This document shows positions 26,601-34,929 of a stretch of DNA of 64,000 nt, in pieces (positions within the stretch are counted from its first letter, which is position 1; every line of letters starts with the position of its first letter). The position numbers and the translations under genes were made by a program. This DNA is from JALOLV01 sp046295175 (GTDB taxonomy: Bacteria > Bacteroidota > Bacteroidia > Cytophagales > Spirosomataceae). A model generated the notes under the pieces. The model was not told the DNA's origin and ran no database searches. It saw only the letters and a list, made by a program, of their open reading frames with translations. The DNA lies in contig JBKBNY010000003.1 in NCBI GenBank assembly GCA_046295175.1, forward strand, positions 62,001-126,000, written 5' to 3'.

Positions 26601-27939
26601 CAAGTCTGTGGAGTGTTGGGGCACGGTTGAGGAGAACTGGGTGTCCTTTCAATACGTTTTCCAAAATATCCCAAACAACAGCATCTTTGCGGTCAACGAT
26701 TTTCTTAGCAGATTTAACCGTTTTAACGATTCCACGCTCGATTAACTTACGGATAATAAACGGTTTGAATAACTCAGCCGCCATATCTTTCGGAAGACCA
26801 CACTCGTGCAATTTGAGTTCTGGACCAACCACGATTACCGAACGACCTGAGTAGTCAACACGCTTACCAAGAAGGTTCTGACGGAAACGTCCTTGTTTAC
26901 CTTTCAACATATCCGAAAGTGATTTCAAGGCACGGTTACCCTCCGAACGAACGGCGTTTACTTTACGAGAGTTGTCGAACAATGAGTCAACAGCCTCTTG
27001 CAACATACGTTTTTCGTTACGCAAGATTACTTCTGGAGCTTTGATTTCTAACAAACGTTTCAAACGGTTGTTACGGATAATCACACGACGGTAAAGGTCG
27101 TTCAAGTCAGATGTTGCGAAACGTCCACCATCCAAAGGTACAAGCGGACGCAACTCTGGCGGAATAACTGGCACCATACGGATAACCATCCACTCTGGCT
27201 TATTCTCAATACGAGTATTGGCATCACGCAAAGCCTCAACTACTTTCAAGCGTTTTAAGGCTTCTTGTTTACGTTGTTGCGATGTGTCTGTTGCCGCAGC
27301 GTGACGCAAATCGTAAGATAATTCATCCAATTTGACGCGTGAAAGCATCATTTCGAGTGCATCAGCACCCATTTTTGCGATGAATTTATTTGGGTCAGTA
27401 TCTGGCAACATTTGATTCTCACGTGGGAGTTTATCAACGATGTCGAGATATTCTTCTTCGGTCAAGAAATCATTTATCGAAACGCCATCTTCGGCTTTGA
27501 TACCCGGCTGAATCACCACGTAGCGTTCGTAATAAATGATTTGGTCTAATTTCTTAGACGACATCCCGAGCAAATAACCAATTTTGTTTGGTAAGCTACG
27601 GAAATACCAAATATGAGCTACTGGCACAACCAACTCGATGTGTCCCATACGCTCACGACGTACTTTTTTCTCAGTAACCTCTACACCACAACGGTCGCAG
27701 ATGATACCTTTATAACGAATACGTTTGTACTTACCACAGTGGCACTCCCAGTCTTTAACTGGACCAAAGATACGCTCGCAGAATAGGCCGCCCATTTCGG
27801 GTTTGTACGTACGATAGTTGATGGTCTCAGGCTGAGTTACCTCACCAAAAGAGCTTTCCAAGATAGATTCCGGAGAAGCCAAGCTAATGGTGATGCTATT
27901 GAAATCGCTGTTTAGCTTTTTGTTTTTCTTTAAAGACAT
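23626..27939 (-). CDS. rpoC: DNA-directed RNA polymerase subunit beta' (RpoC)
   Basis: This 1437-residue subunit has the catalytic Mg motif NADFDGDQM near residue 470. The N-terminal zinc ribbon has paired cysteines (ECHCGKYKR and IICDRCGVEV), and the second zinc site is CETQTGVCSKCYGRNL. The trigger-loop region GEPGTQLTLRTFHTGG is intact. It lies 75 bases after rpoB, as an operon. Length and domain order are usual for Bacteroidota. Confidence 0.99.
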   Translation of the reverse strand: MSLKKNKKLNSDFNSITISLASPESILESSFGEVTQPETINYRTYKPEMGGLFCERIFGPVKDWECHCGKYKRIRYKGIICDRCGVEVTEKKVRRERMGHIELVVPVAHIWYFRSLPNKIGYLLGMSSKKLDQIIYYERYVVIQPGIKAEDGVSINDFLTEEEYLDIVDKLPRENQMLPDTDPNKFIAKMGADALEMMLSRVKLDELSYDLRHAAATDTSQQRKQEALKRLKVVEALRDANTRIENKPEWMVIRMVPVIPPELRPLVPLDGGRFATSDLNDLYRRVIIRNNRLKRLLEIKAPEVILRNEKRMLQEAVDSLFDNSRKVNAVRSEGNRALKSLSDMLKGKQGRFRQNLLGKRVDYSGRSVIVVGPELKLHECGLPKDMAAELFKPFIIRKLIERGIVKTVKSAKKIVDRKDAVVWDILENVLKGHPVLLNRAPTLHRLGIQAFQPKLVEGKAIQLHPLVCTAFNADFDGDQMAVHVPLGHEAILEASVLMLASHNILNPANGAPITVPSQDMVLGLYYVTKGRKSTPEVPIIGEGLTFYGAEEVIIAINEGRLSKHALIKCRVKVKDENGQLVDKIIDTVAGRILFNQCVPEEVGYIDELLTKKKLQQIIGKVFKESGFARTAKFLDDIKELGFQTAFRGGLSIGLGDIMIPEEKQKFIDDARVEVEEVQNNYMFGIITERERYNQIIDIWTRVNTNLRTVLLKQLENDRQGFNPVYMMMHSGARGSAEQVRQLGGMRGLMAKPQKNIQGSVGEIIENPILSNFKEGLDVLEYFISTHGARKGLADTALKTADAGYLTRRLHDVAQDVVVNEEDCGTLRGIQISALKDNEDIVEPLSERILGRTSVYDIVDPRTKELIVRSGEEITEEIAARIDETAIETVEIRSALTCETQTGVCSKCYGRNLATGRMVDIGEAVGVIASQSIGEPGTQLTLRTFHTGGVAQNVSSNADIRAKFEGTLQFEDIRTVQSEDKEGNPETVVIARRGEIRILEEGTNQILITNNIPYGAVLEVKDGQKIKKGEVLCHWDQFNNVILSEIDGTVEYDSIEENITYKEEADEQTGFRDKVIIESKDRSKNPAVIVRTGNVEEEKSYNLPVMARLTVENGQIIKAGQVLAKIPRAVNMNRDITGGLPRVTELFEARNPSNPAVVSEIDGVVSYGAVKRGNREIFVEAKDGTKMKYLVQLSKLILVQEGDFISAGDPLSDGAITPSDILRIKGPTAVQEYLVNEVQAVYRLQGVKISDKHIETIVRQMMQKVEVVDAGDTIFLEQQYVDKWVLRKENDRVIDKKVVIDNGGSDKFKNGQIITSRELRDENSRLKRADLPQVQVRDAEPAVSQPVLQGITTASLGTESFVSAASFQETTKVLSEAAVRGKRDDLEGLKENVIVGHLIPAGTGGRKYQKLIIGNKAEIEAANEKRKQIELSKSRMFV

Positions 27940-27985
27940 TTTCAGTGTATATTAATATGAAAATGATTATACTTTTTTGAATGAT

Positions 27986-28017
27986 TAATTTAGAAGTAGG
28001 TACCTACTTCTAAATTA
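27986..28017. repeat. 32-bp perfect palindrome in the rpoB-rpoC junction
   Basis: The sequence around TAGAAGTAGGTACCTACTTC is self-complementary over 32 bases and includes the rpoB stop codon. In the rpoBC mRNA it would form a hairpin directly at the end of rpoB translation, 46 bases before the rpoC start. It could tune rpoC expression or processing; no T-run follows. Confidence 0.7.
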
Positions 28018-31000
28018 TGTAAGAGTAATCTCTAATGCCAAGCCTCTAAGCTCATGAACCAATACGTTGAATGATTCTGGGATATTTGGCTTAGGTAGGT
28101 TTTCGCCTTTTACGATTGCTTCGTAGGCTTTTGCTCTACCGATAACGTCATCAGATTTTACTGTCAAGATTTCTTGCAAGATGTGCGAAGCACCGAATGC
28201 CTCTAATGCCCACACCTCCATCTCACCGAAACGCTGACCACCGAATTGTGCTTTACCACCAAGCGGCTGTTGCGTAATGAGCGAGTATGGTCCGATAGAA
28301 CGGGCGTGCATCTTGTCATCAACCAAGTGACCCAATTTCAGCATGTAGATGATACCTACCGTAACTGGCTGGTCGAATTTCTCACCTGTAAGACCATTAT
28401 AAAGTATCGAACGTCCGTATTCTGGCAATCCTGCTTCTTTCAACTCGGCAGCAACTTCTTCTTGAGTAGCACCATCGAAGATTGGAGTAGCATACTTGCG
28501 TCCTAACTTGCGGCCAGCAAAACCAAGAACTGTCTCGTATAGCTGACCGATGTTCATACGCGAAGGTACCCCAAGTGGGTTCAACACGATGTCCATTGGT
28601 GTTCCGTCTTCGAGGAATGGCATATCTTCATCGCGAACGATTTTTGCCACAACCCCTTTGTTACCGTGACGACCCGCCATTTTATCACCCACTTTCAACT
28701 TACGTTTCTTAGCGATGTAAACTTTGGCTAATTTCACGATACCTGCCGGAAGCTCATCACCTACTTCAAGTACGAATCTTTCACGTTTGAAGCGACCGAT
28801 GATTTCGCTACGACGAGCCAAATAATTTTTAGCTAATTCTACCAACAATTTGTTAGTATCGGCTTCGTCGGTCCAGCCATCCAAAATCAAATCACCTAAC
28901 AAGTTAACTTCTTCCGGAACATTGTACTGGCTTTCGTCAGTATAGTTGTTTTTATCTGGGAAGATATTGTTTGTGATGTTTGTACGACTGAATTTCACGC
29001 CCTTCGACATTACTTCATCGCCAAATTTGTGCTTAACACCAGCCGAAGTTTTGCCATCGAGCAATTCTACAAACTTATCAATCGCAACCTCACGGATTTC
29101 TAATAAAGCCTTGCTGTGTTTTTTCATCAATGCTTTAAGCTCTTCTTTGTGTTTAGAGCGTTCTTCGCGGTTCGGGCGAGAGAAAAGTTTGGTATCAATA
29201 ATCACACCGTCCATTGATGGTGGTGCTTTCTTAGATGCGTCTTTCACATCACCAGCTTTGTCACCAAAGATGGCACGTAGAAGTTTTTCTTCTGGAGTTG
29301 GGTCTGACTCACCTTTTGGTGTAATCTTACCAATCAAAATATCTCCTTCTTTTACACGTGTACCTACGCGGATGATACCGTTTTCGTCGAGATTCTTTAC
29401 AGTTTCTTCTGAAACGTTCGGAATCTCAGCCGTCAATTCTTCTTCACCACGTTTTGTATCACGTACTTCGAGTTCGTACTCTTCGATGTGGATTGACGTA
29501 AAGATGTCTTCACGAACAACTCTTTCGTTAATCACAATCGCATCCTCGAAGTTATAACCTTGCCAAGGCATGAAGGCTACGAGCATGTTGCGTCCGAGTG
29601 CCAATTCACCACCTTGTGTTGCATAACCTTCTACCAAGATTTGGTTTTTCTTCACCTCTTGTCCTTTCAATACGATAGGACGGATGTTGATACAAGTATC
29701 TTGGTTGGTACGGCGATATTTAATTAAGTTATATGTCTGTACGTTTGTATCGAAGCTAACCAATGATTGCTCACGAGTCCAGTTATAACGAACTTTGATG
29801 ATGTTTGAATCAACGTATTCGATAACACCGTCTTCTTCGGCTACTACTAAAGTACGTGAATCTTGGGCCACACGGCCTTCGAGACCAGTACCTACGATTG
29901 GGGCTTCAGGACGCAACAATGGTACGGCCTGACGTTGCATGTTTGAACCCATCAAGGCACGGTTGGCATCATCATGCTCTAAGAATGGAATCAAAGATGC
30001 GGCTACCGATACAATCTGGTTTGGAGCAATATCCATGAAGTCAACCTCAGTTGGATTCTTCATCGGGAAGTCACCCTCAAAACGGCATTTCAAAGCGTCA
30101 GTTGTGAAGTTTCCTTCCTTATCAACATCGGCAGTTGCCATCGCAATGTTTTTACCGTCTTCCTCTTCGGCAGTAAGATATACAATATCACCAGTCAATT
30201 TACCATTTTCAATCTTCAAGTATGGAGTTTCGATAAAGCCCATGCTGTTGATTTTGGCAAATGTACAGAGTGAAGAAATCAAACCGATGTTTGGACCTTC
30301 GGGAGTTTCAATCGTACACAAACGACCGTAGTGCGTATAGTGAACGTCACGAACCTCGAAACCGGCACGCTCACGGCTCAAACCTCCTGGCCCGAGGGCA
30401 GACATACGACGTTTGTGCGTAATCTCGGCCAATGGGTTGGTTTGGTCCATAAACTGCGAAAGCTGGTTGGTACCAAAGAATGAGTTGATAACCGACGAAA
30501 GCGTACGAGCGTTAATCAAATCAACTGGCTTGAAGTCTTCGTTATCACGAACGTTCATACGCTCTTTGATTGTACGAGCCATGCGAGCCAAACCTACACC
30601 GAACTGTCCGTAAAGTTGTTCGCCAACGGTACGTACACGACGGTTAGACAAGTGGTCAATATCATCGACTACTGCTTTTGAGTTGATAAGGCTAATCAAA
30701 AACTTCACGATTTCGACAATATCTTCGGTTGTCAATACGCGAGTTTCGAGTGGAGTCGTCAATTGCAACTTAGTGTTGATACGGTAACGACCTACTTCGC
30801 CTAAATCATAACGCTTATCTGAGAAGAACAAACCTTGGATAATCTCACGGGCTGTAGCTTCGTCAGGTGCTTCTGTATTACGCAACTGGCGATAGATTTG
30901 CTCAACGGCCTCTTTTTCAGAGTTTGAGCTATCGCGTTGTAACGTATTATAGATAATGTTGAATTCTGAAACGTTGGCATCTTCTTTATGAAGAATAACC

Positions 31001-31869
31001 GATTTCTGCTCAGTGTCAAGGATAATCTCGATGTCGTCTTCGGTAATAATCGAATCACGCTCTAAGATAACCTCGTTGCGGTCGATAGAAACAACCTCAC
31101 CAGTATCTTCATCAACGAAGTCTTCTGTCCATGTGCGTAACACACGTGCAGCCAAACGACGACCGATAGCTTTCTTGAGGTTTTCGCGAGTTGCACTCAC
31201 TTCTTCAGAAAGACCGAATAAATCTAAGATTTCTTTATCCGAACCGAAACCGATAGCACGTAGGAGAGTAGTTACTGGGAACTTCTTCTTACGGTCGATG
31301 TAAGCGTACATAACGTTGTTAACGTCAGTCGAGAATTCAATCCACGAACCTTTCATCGGAATCACACGTGCCGAGTACAATTTTGTACCGTTTGTGTGCT
31401 TACTCATTGAGAAAAACACACCTGGCGAGCGGTGAAGCTGAGAAACGATAACACGTTCTGCACCATTGATAACGAATGAGCCACGACTTGTCATGTAAGG
31501 GATATTTCCCAAAAACACTTCTTGTTCGATGGTTTCAAAATCTTCGTTGTCGGTATCGTTACAGATAAGGCGTAACTTTGCTTTGAGTGGTACTGCGTAG
31601 GTCAGTCCACGGTCGATACATTCATCTACTGAATACTTCGGTGGGTCGATGGTGTAATCCACGAACTCCAAAACGTAGTTTTCACGAGAATCTGCAATCG
31701 GGAAGTTTTCAGCAAACACATTATAAAGACCCTCATTTTTGCGGCTCTCTTGTGGTGTTTCAATCTGAAAGAAATCCTTGAATGCTTGAGCCTGAATGTC
31801 CAAAAAGTCTGGATAGTCAATCACAGGATGGACGGTGGCAAAATTCTTTCTTCCGGTTGATGTAATCAT
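28015..31869 (-). CDS. rpoB: DNA-directed RNA polymerase subunit beta (RpoB)
   Basis: This 1284-residue subunit contains the rifampicin-binding region with FFGTNQLSQFMDQTNPLAEITHKRR and SALGPGGLSRERAGFEVRDV. It also has the conserved HYTHYGRLCTIETPEGPNIGL segment and the C-terminal GKAQFGGQRFGEMEVWALEA motif. All expected parts are present and there is no frameshift. The gene heads the rpoBC transcript; ribosomal protein genes rplJ/rplL, usually found just upstream, are not there. Confidence 0.99.
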   Translation of the reverse strand: MITSTGRKNFATVHPVIDYPDFLDIQAQAFKDFFQIETPQESRKNEGLYNVFAENFPIADSRENYVLEFVDYTIDPPKYSVDECIDRGLTYAVPLKAKLRLICNDTDNEDFETIEQEVFLGNIPYMTSRGSFVINGAERVIVSQLHRSPGVFFSMSKHTNGTKLYSARVIPMKGSWIEFSTDVNNVMYAYIDRKKKFPVTTLLRAIGFGSDKEILDLFGLSEEVSATRENLKKAIGRRLAARVLRTWTEDFVDEDTGEVVSIDRNEVILERDSIITEDDIEIILDTEQKSVILHKEDANVSEFNIIYNTLQRDSSNSEKEAVEQIYRQLRNTEAPDEATAREIIQGLFFSDKRYDLGEVGRYRINTKLQLTTPLETRVLTTEDIVEIVKFLISLINSKAVVDDIDHLSNRRVRTVGEQLYGQFGVGLARMARTIKERMNVRDNEDFKPVDLINARTLSSVINSFFGTNQLSQFMDQTNPLAEITHKRRMSALGPGGLSRERAGFEVRDVHYTHYGRLCTIETPEGPNIGLISSLCTFAKINSMGFIETPYLKIENGKLTGDIVYLTAEEEDGKNIAMATADVDKEGNFTTDALKCRFEGDFPMKNPTEVDFMDIAPNQIVSVAASLIPFLEHDDANRALMGSNMQRQAVPLLRPEAPIVGTGLEGRVAQDSRTLVVAEEDGVIEYVDSNIIKVRYNWTREQSLVSFDTNVQTYNLIKYRRTNQDTCINIRPIVLKGQEVKKNQILVEGYATQGGELALGRNMLVAFMPWQGYNFEDAIVINERVVREDIFTSIHIEEYELEVRDTKRGEEELTAEIPNVSEETVKNLDENGIIRVGTRVKEGDILIGKITPKGESDPTPEEKLLRAIFGDKAGDVKDASKKAPPSMDGVIIDTKLFSRPNREERSKHKEELKALMKKHSKALLEIREVAIDKFVELLDGKTSAGVKHKFGDEVMSKGVKFSRTNITNNIFPDKNNYTDESQYNVPEEVNLLGDLILDGWTDEADTNKLLVELAKNYLARRSEIIGRFKRERFVLEVGDELPAGIVKLAKVYIAKKRKLKVGDKMAGRHGNKGVVAKIVRDEDMPFLEDGTPMDIVLNPLGVPSRMNIGQLYETVLGFAGRKLGRKYATPIFDGATQEEVAAELKEAGLPEYGRSILYNGLTGEKFDQPVTVGIIYMLKLGHLVDDKMHARSIGPYSLITQQPLGGKAQFGGQRFGEMEVWALEAFGASHILQEILTVKSDDVIGRAKAYEAIVKGENLPKPNIPESFNVLVHELRGLALEITLT

Positions 31870-32235
31870 TAAAATTTAAAGATTTACAAATTTTAAGACT
31901 TTTCCTTTTGTAATGAGTTAATAGTAATTTGTTAATCGTTAATAGCATTCTGAAAAACCATTAACAATCAGCGATTTACATTTAACACCTCTTGAGGAAA
32001 AATTAGAATTGTTTTATTTAAGAATTCGTCATTTTACTCGAAAATAACGAGCAATTCGTAGTGAAGAAATCTTTATCCCTTTGCATCAAGCCTACGAAAA
32101 TTTGATGTGTCTCGGATAAAAATTCGGCTATTTTTATAATAACCTGCGAATTACGTGTTTTGTTGCGAGAAAAACAAATATTTTTGAAAGTTTTTCTGTA
32201 AAAAAACCTGTCAGTGTTGGTATTGAAATACCATT
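31870..32235. other. Leader region of rpoB
   Basis: This 366-base stretch has no gene. It is AT-rich and must contain the rpoB promoter or at least its leader, because the next upstream gene on the same strand is an unrelated peptidase. I see no clean TAnnTTTG box, no r-protein binding structure that I can identify, and no strong hairpin. Confidence 0.45.
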
Positions 32236-33369
32236 TTATTTAACCCGCCCATATTTTTTCATAATCTCCAAAGTTTTGTCGATGGGTAGGGCTTCTGCTT
32301 TGGAGTTTTCAAAACCAGTGATGGTTTCGGCAGCAAAAAGGGAGTTGATGATGGCTTCTTCGGTGGCTTCGATAACAGCCTGAAAAAGTAAGTCTAAATC
32401 ATTGTTTCTCAGTACTTTAAAGGTCTCGTACATCGAAGTCGAGTTGTGAGCAATTCTTAAATCTTTGGCTGTCGAAGCCGCAATCACGTAGTCGCCACTG
32501 CCATTGGCTGCGATTCCGCCCGTGCGAGCGAGTCCGAGCATGGCACGCGATGCCAGTCTTTTTAGGTTTTTGGCATTGAGCGGAGCATCGGTCAGTACCA
32601 CAATCATACACGAGCCATCGTCTTTGTATTCTTCATCGAGTTTGCTGAATTTATGCGATTGTAATTCTTGGGCAATCGGTACACCATTGATTTGTAAAAC
32701 TCCTCCAAAATTAGATTGTACCAAAACTCCAACCGTAAATCCTCCTTTTGATTTGGGTAAAATCCTCGATGAAGTACCGATTCCACCTTTGAAACCAAAA
32801 CACATTGTGCCAGCACCTGCCCCAACGTTTCCTTCGGTCACTGCTCCCACTTGGGCATTTTTGAGTGCTTCGAGTACGTGTTCTTTGGTAAGAAACCTAC
32901 GGCGAATGTCATTCAAACCGCCGTCGTTTGTTTCGCCAACGACCGAATTTACACTTTTTACGTTTTTGTTTTCGGCAAATTGAAATGTGTAGTCAATCAA
33001 AGCATTCGATGCCGTGGGTACGGCCAGCGTATTGGTCAGAACGATTGGGGTTTCGATGTTGCCCAATTCTTCTACTTGCGAGTATCCTGCCAATTTACCA
33101 AAGCCATTGCCAATGTGAATTGCGGCTGGGATTTTATTCTGAAAAATGTTCTCATCGTGTGGAATAATCGCCGTTGCACCCGTATGAATTCCATCGTTTT
33201 GGTGGATGGTTGTATGCCCTACTTTTACACCTGCCACATCGGTAATTGCATTGTTTTTACCCGTATGCAAAATCCCGATTTGGATACCGTAATCTCTCGC
33301 ACGTTTTTTTTGAGCTTGGGTATTGGAATACGTAATCATTAATATGAGGAGGAGGAAGTACTTGAGCAT
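32236..33369 (-). CDS. P1-family (DmpA-like) peptidase, exported
   Basis: This 377-residue protein has a signal peptide ending in TQAQ (residues 1-19). The core matches the DmpA/BapA N-terminal nucleophile family: DVAGVKVGHTTIHQND, then GFGKLAGYSQVEELG, PIVLTNTLAVPTA and the self-processing site AANGSGDYVIAAST near residue 290, where cleavage before the Ser creates the catalytic nucleophile. Family members cleave short D-amino-acid or beta-peptides. It sits upstream of rpoB but is probably an independent gene. Confidence 0.9.
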   Translation of the reverse strand: MLKYFLLLILMITYSNTQAQKKRARDYGIQIGILHTGKNNAITDVAGVKVGHTTIHQNDGIHTGATAIIPHDENIFQNKIPAAIHIGNGFGKLAGYSQVEELGNIETPIVLTNTLAVPTASNALIDYTFQFAENKNVKSVNSVVGETNDGGLNDIRRRFLTKEHVLEALKNAQVGAVTEGNVGAGAGTMCFGFKGGIGTSSRILPKSKGGFTVGVLVQSNFGGVLQINGVPIAQELQSHKFSKLDEEYKDDGSCMIVVLTDAPLNAKNLKRLASRAMLGLARTGGIAANGSGDYVIAASTAKDLRIAHNSTSMYETFKVLRNNDLDLLFQAVIEATEEAIINSLFAAETITGFENSKAEALPIDKTLEIMKKYGRVK

Positions 33370-33545
33370 TTTTGACTATTCGATAAAGTGTTAGTAGCAA
33401 GTTAATACCATTTTATACTGAATGGTAGGTTTAAAGTATTTTTTATGGAATTATGATGATATTGTCGCAAAATCTGCATTAAATTTAGTTATTTGTGTCA
33501 TTAATGTGCAATTTATTGATTGCAAAAATATCTTATGATTTTCAT

Positions 33546-34538
33546 TTATGCCAGCATCACTGTCGAATCCTCAGACATTTGATTTTTGCTTATCAAATCA
33601 ATGCTTTCTAAGGTAACTTGTGCGATTTCGGAAAGGGCTTCTTCGGTAAAAAACGCTTGGTGAGCTGTAACCAAAACATTCGGAAAACTCATCAATCGCT
33701 GGATATTGTCATCGTCGATAATATTAGCCGATAAATCTTTAAAGAACAGTTTTTCTTCTTGTTCGTAAACATCAATACACAATGCTCCAACTTTTCGAGT
33801 TTTGAGGGCACCGATAATATCAACGGTGCTGATTAATCCTCCTCGACTGGTATTGATGATGGTTACACCCGTTTTCATCATTGCCAAAGTTTCCTGATTG
33901 ATGAGATGGTGGTTATCTTTGGTCAGTGGGCAATGTAAAGAAATTATATCGGAATGGGCCAGTAAATCGGTCAATGAAACATATTCGATTTTCTCATTAC
34001 TTTTATCTGGATACAAATCATAAGCTAAAACTTTACAACCGAATCCGTGCAGGATATTGATAAACGCTTTGCCGATTTTGCCCGTACCGATAACCCCAAC
34101 GGTTTTGCCGTGAAGATTATACCCAAGCAAGCCATCGAGCGAAAAGTTTTGTTCTCGAACCCTATTATATGCTTTATGGGTTTTGCGGTTGATGGTCAGG
34201 AGCATTGCCATGGTGTGTTCGGCAACTGCTTCGGGCGAATAAGCCGGCACTCTACAAACTCGGATTCCGTACTTTTTGGCAGCTTCAATATCCACATTAT
34301 TGAAACCCGCACAACGCAGTGCAATCATTTTTACTCCTTTATCGGCCAGTACCTTTATTACTTCGGCAGTGAGTTTGTCATTCACAAAAACACAGACTGC
34401 ATCAACGTTTTCGACGGCATTAACAATGTGCGGCCCGAGGTGAGTTTCGTAATATTGAAGGTCGAATTTATAAGATTGATTATATTTATCGAAGAAGGTT
34501 TTGTCGTATGGCTTAGCCGAGAAGAATGCGATTTTCAT
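33546..34538 (-). CDS. ldhA: D-lactate dehydrogenase (LdhA-type 2-hydroxyacid dehydrogenase)
   Basis: This 330-residue protein starts MKIAFFSAKPYDKTFFDKYN, the typical LdhA opening. The NAD-binding loop is VGVIGTGKIGKAF (Gly151-Gly156). The catalytic set is Arg232 (TSRGG), Glu261 and His293 (TAHQAFFT). Arg75 in ALRCAGFNNVD belongs to the substrate side. It reduces pyruvate to D-lactate with NADH, in the cytoplasm, for redox balance under low oxygen. Confidence 0.9.
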   Translation of the reverse strand: MKIAFFSAKPYDKTFFDKYNQSYKFDLQYYETHLGPHIVNAVENVDAVCVFVNDKLTAEVIKVLADKGVKMIALRCAGFNNVDIEAAKKYGIRVCRVPAYSPEAVAEHTMAMLLTINRKTHKAYNRVREQNFSLDGLLGYNLHGKTVGVIGTGKIGKAFINILHGFGCKVLAYDLYPDKSNEKIEYVSLTDLLAHSDIISLHCPLTKDNHHLINQETLAMMKTGVTIINTSRGGLISTVDIIGALKTRKVGALCIDVYEQEEKLFFKDLSANIIDDDNIQRLMSFPNVLVTAHQAFFTEEALSEIAQVTLESIDLISKNQMSEDSTVMLA

Positions 34539-34690
34539 AAATGTGTTTTGGAATTACGTAAAATTAAGATTTATCAAACTACAAAGTAGTAAATTGTGTG
34601 AGACTTAAAAAATATCCTTCGTCATAAAAATAGAATTACGACCCTGAAAAGATTTTTTTGAACACTATTTTCTCGAATTTCTTCTGATTT

Positions 34691-34698
34691 TATATTTG
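34691..34698 (+). promoter_or_regulatory. Candidate -7 promoter box for the bTHX gene
   Basis: TATATTTG is an exact TAnnTTTG match 29 bases before the start codon of the small ribosomal protein gene, leaving a leader of about 23 bases. No ideal -33 element is present. Confidence 0.45.
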
Positions 34699-34727
34699 CA
34701 TTTTCAAATTTCTAAATCAAATACATT

Positions 34728-34850
34728 ATGGGAAAAGGTGACAGAAAGTCTAAAAGAGGCAAACTTTGGCGTGGAACACATGGTGTAACTCGACCAAAGA
34801 AAAAATCAACTACCAATACAAAACCAACCGACGATAAATCAGAATCTTGA
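34728..34850 (+). CDS. 30S ribosomal protein bTHX (THX family)
   Basis: This 40-residue reading frame encodes MGKGDRKSKRGKLWRGTHGV followed by TRPKKK and a short Thr/Lys/Asp tail. The MGKGDxKxKRGKxxRGxxGxxRPKK pattern is that of the small basic protein THX, which sits in the head of the 30S subunit in Thermus and Bacteroidota. It has its own candidate promoter and a strong terminator, so it is a single-gene transcript. It is easily missed because of its length. Confidence 0.9.
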   Translation: MGKGDRKSKRGKLWRGTHGVTRPKKKSTTNTKPTDDKSES

Positions 34851-34872
34851 GAATCGGGACTTGGTTAAAACA

Positions 34873-34905
34873 AAATAGGCTACCCTTGCGAGTAGCCTAT
34901 TTTTA
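34873..34905. terminator. Intrinsic terminator after bTHX
   Basis: AAATAGGCTAC and its exact complement GTAGCCTATTT enclose an eight-base loop and are followed by TTTT. It also stands 25 bases past the end of the convergent rpsA gene and may serve that strand too. Confidence 0.92.
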
Positions 34906-34929
34906 TATAGTTTGCAGAGTGAAATCTGC

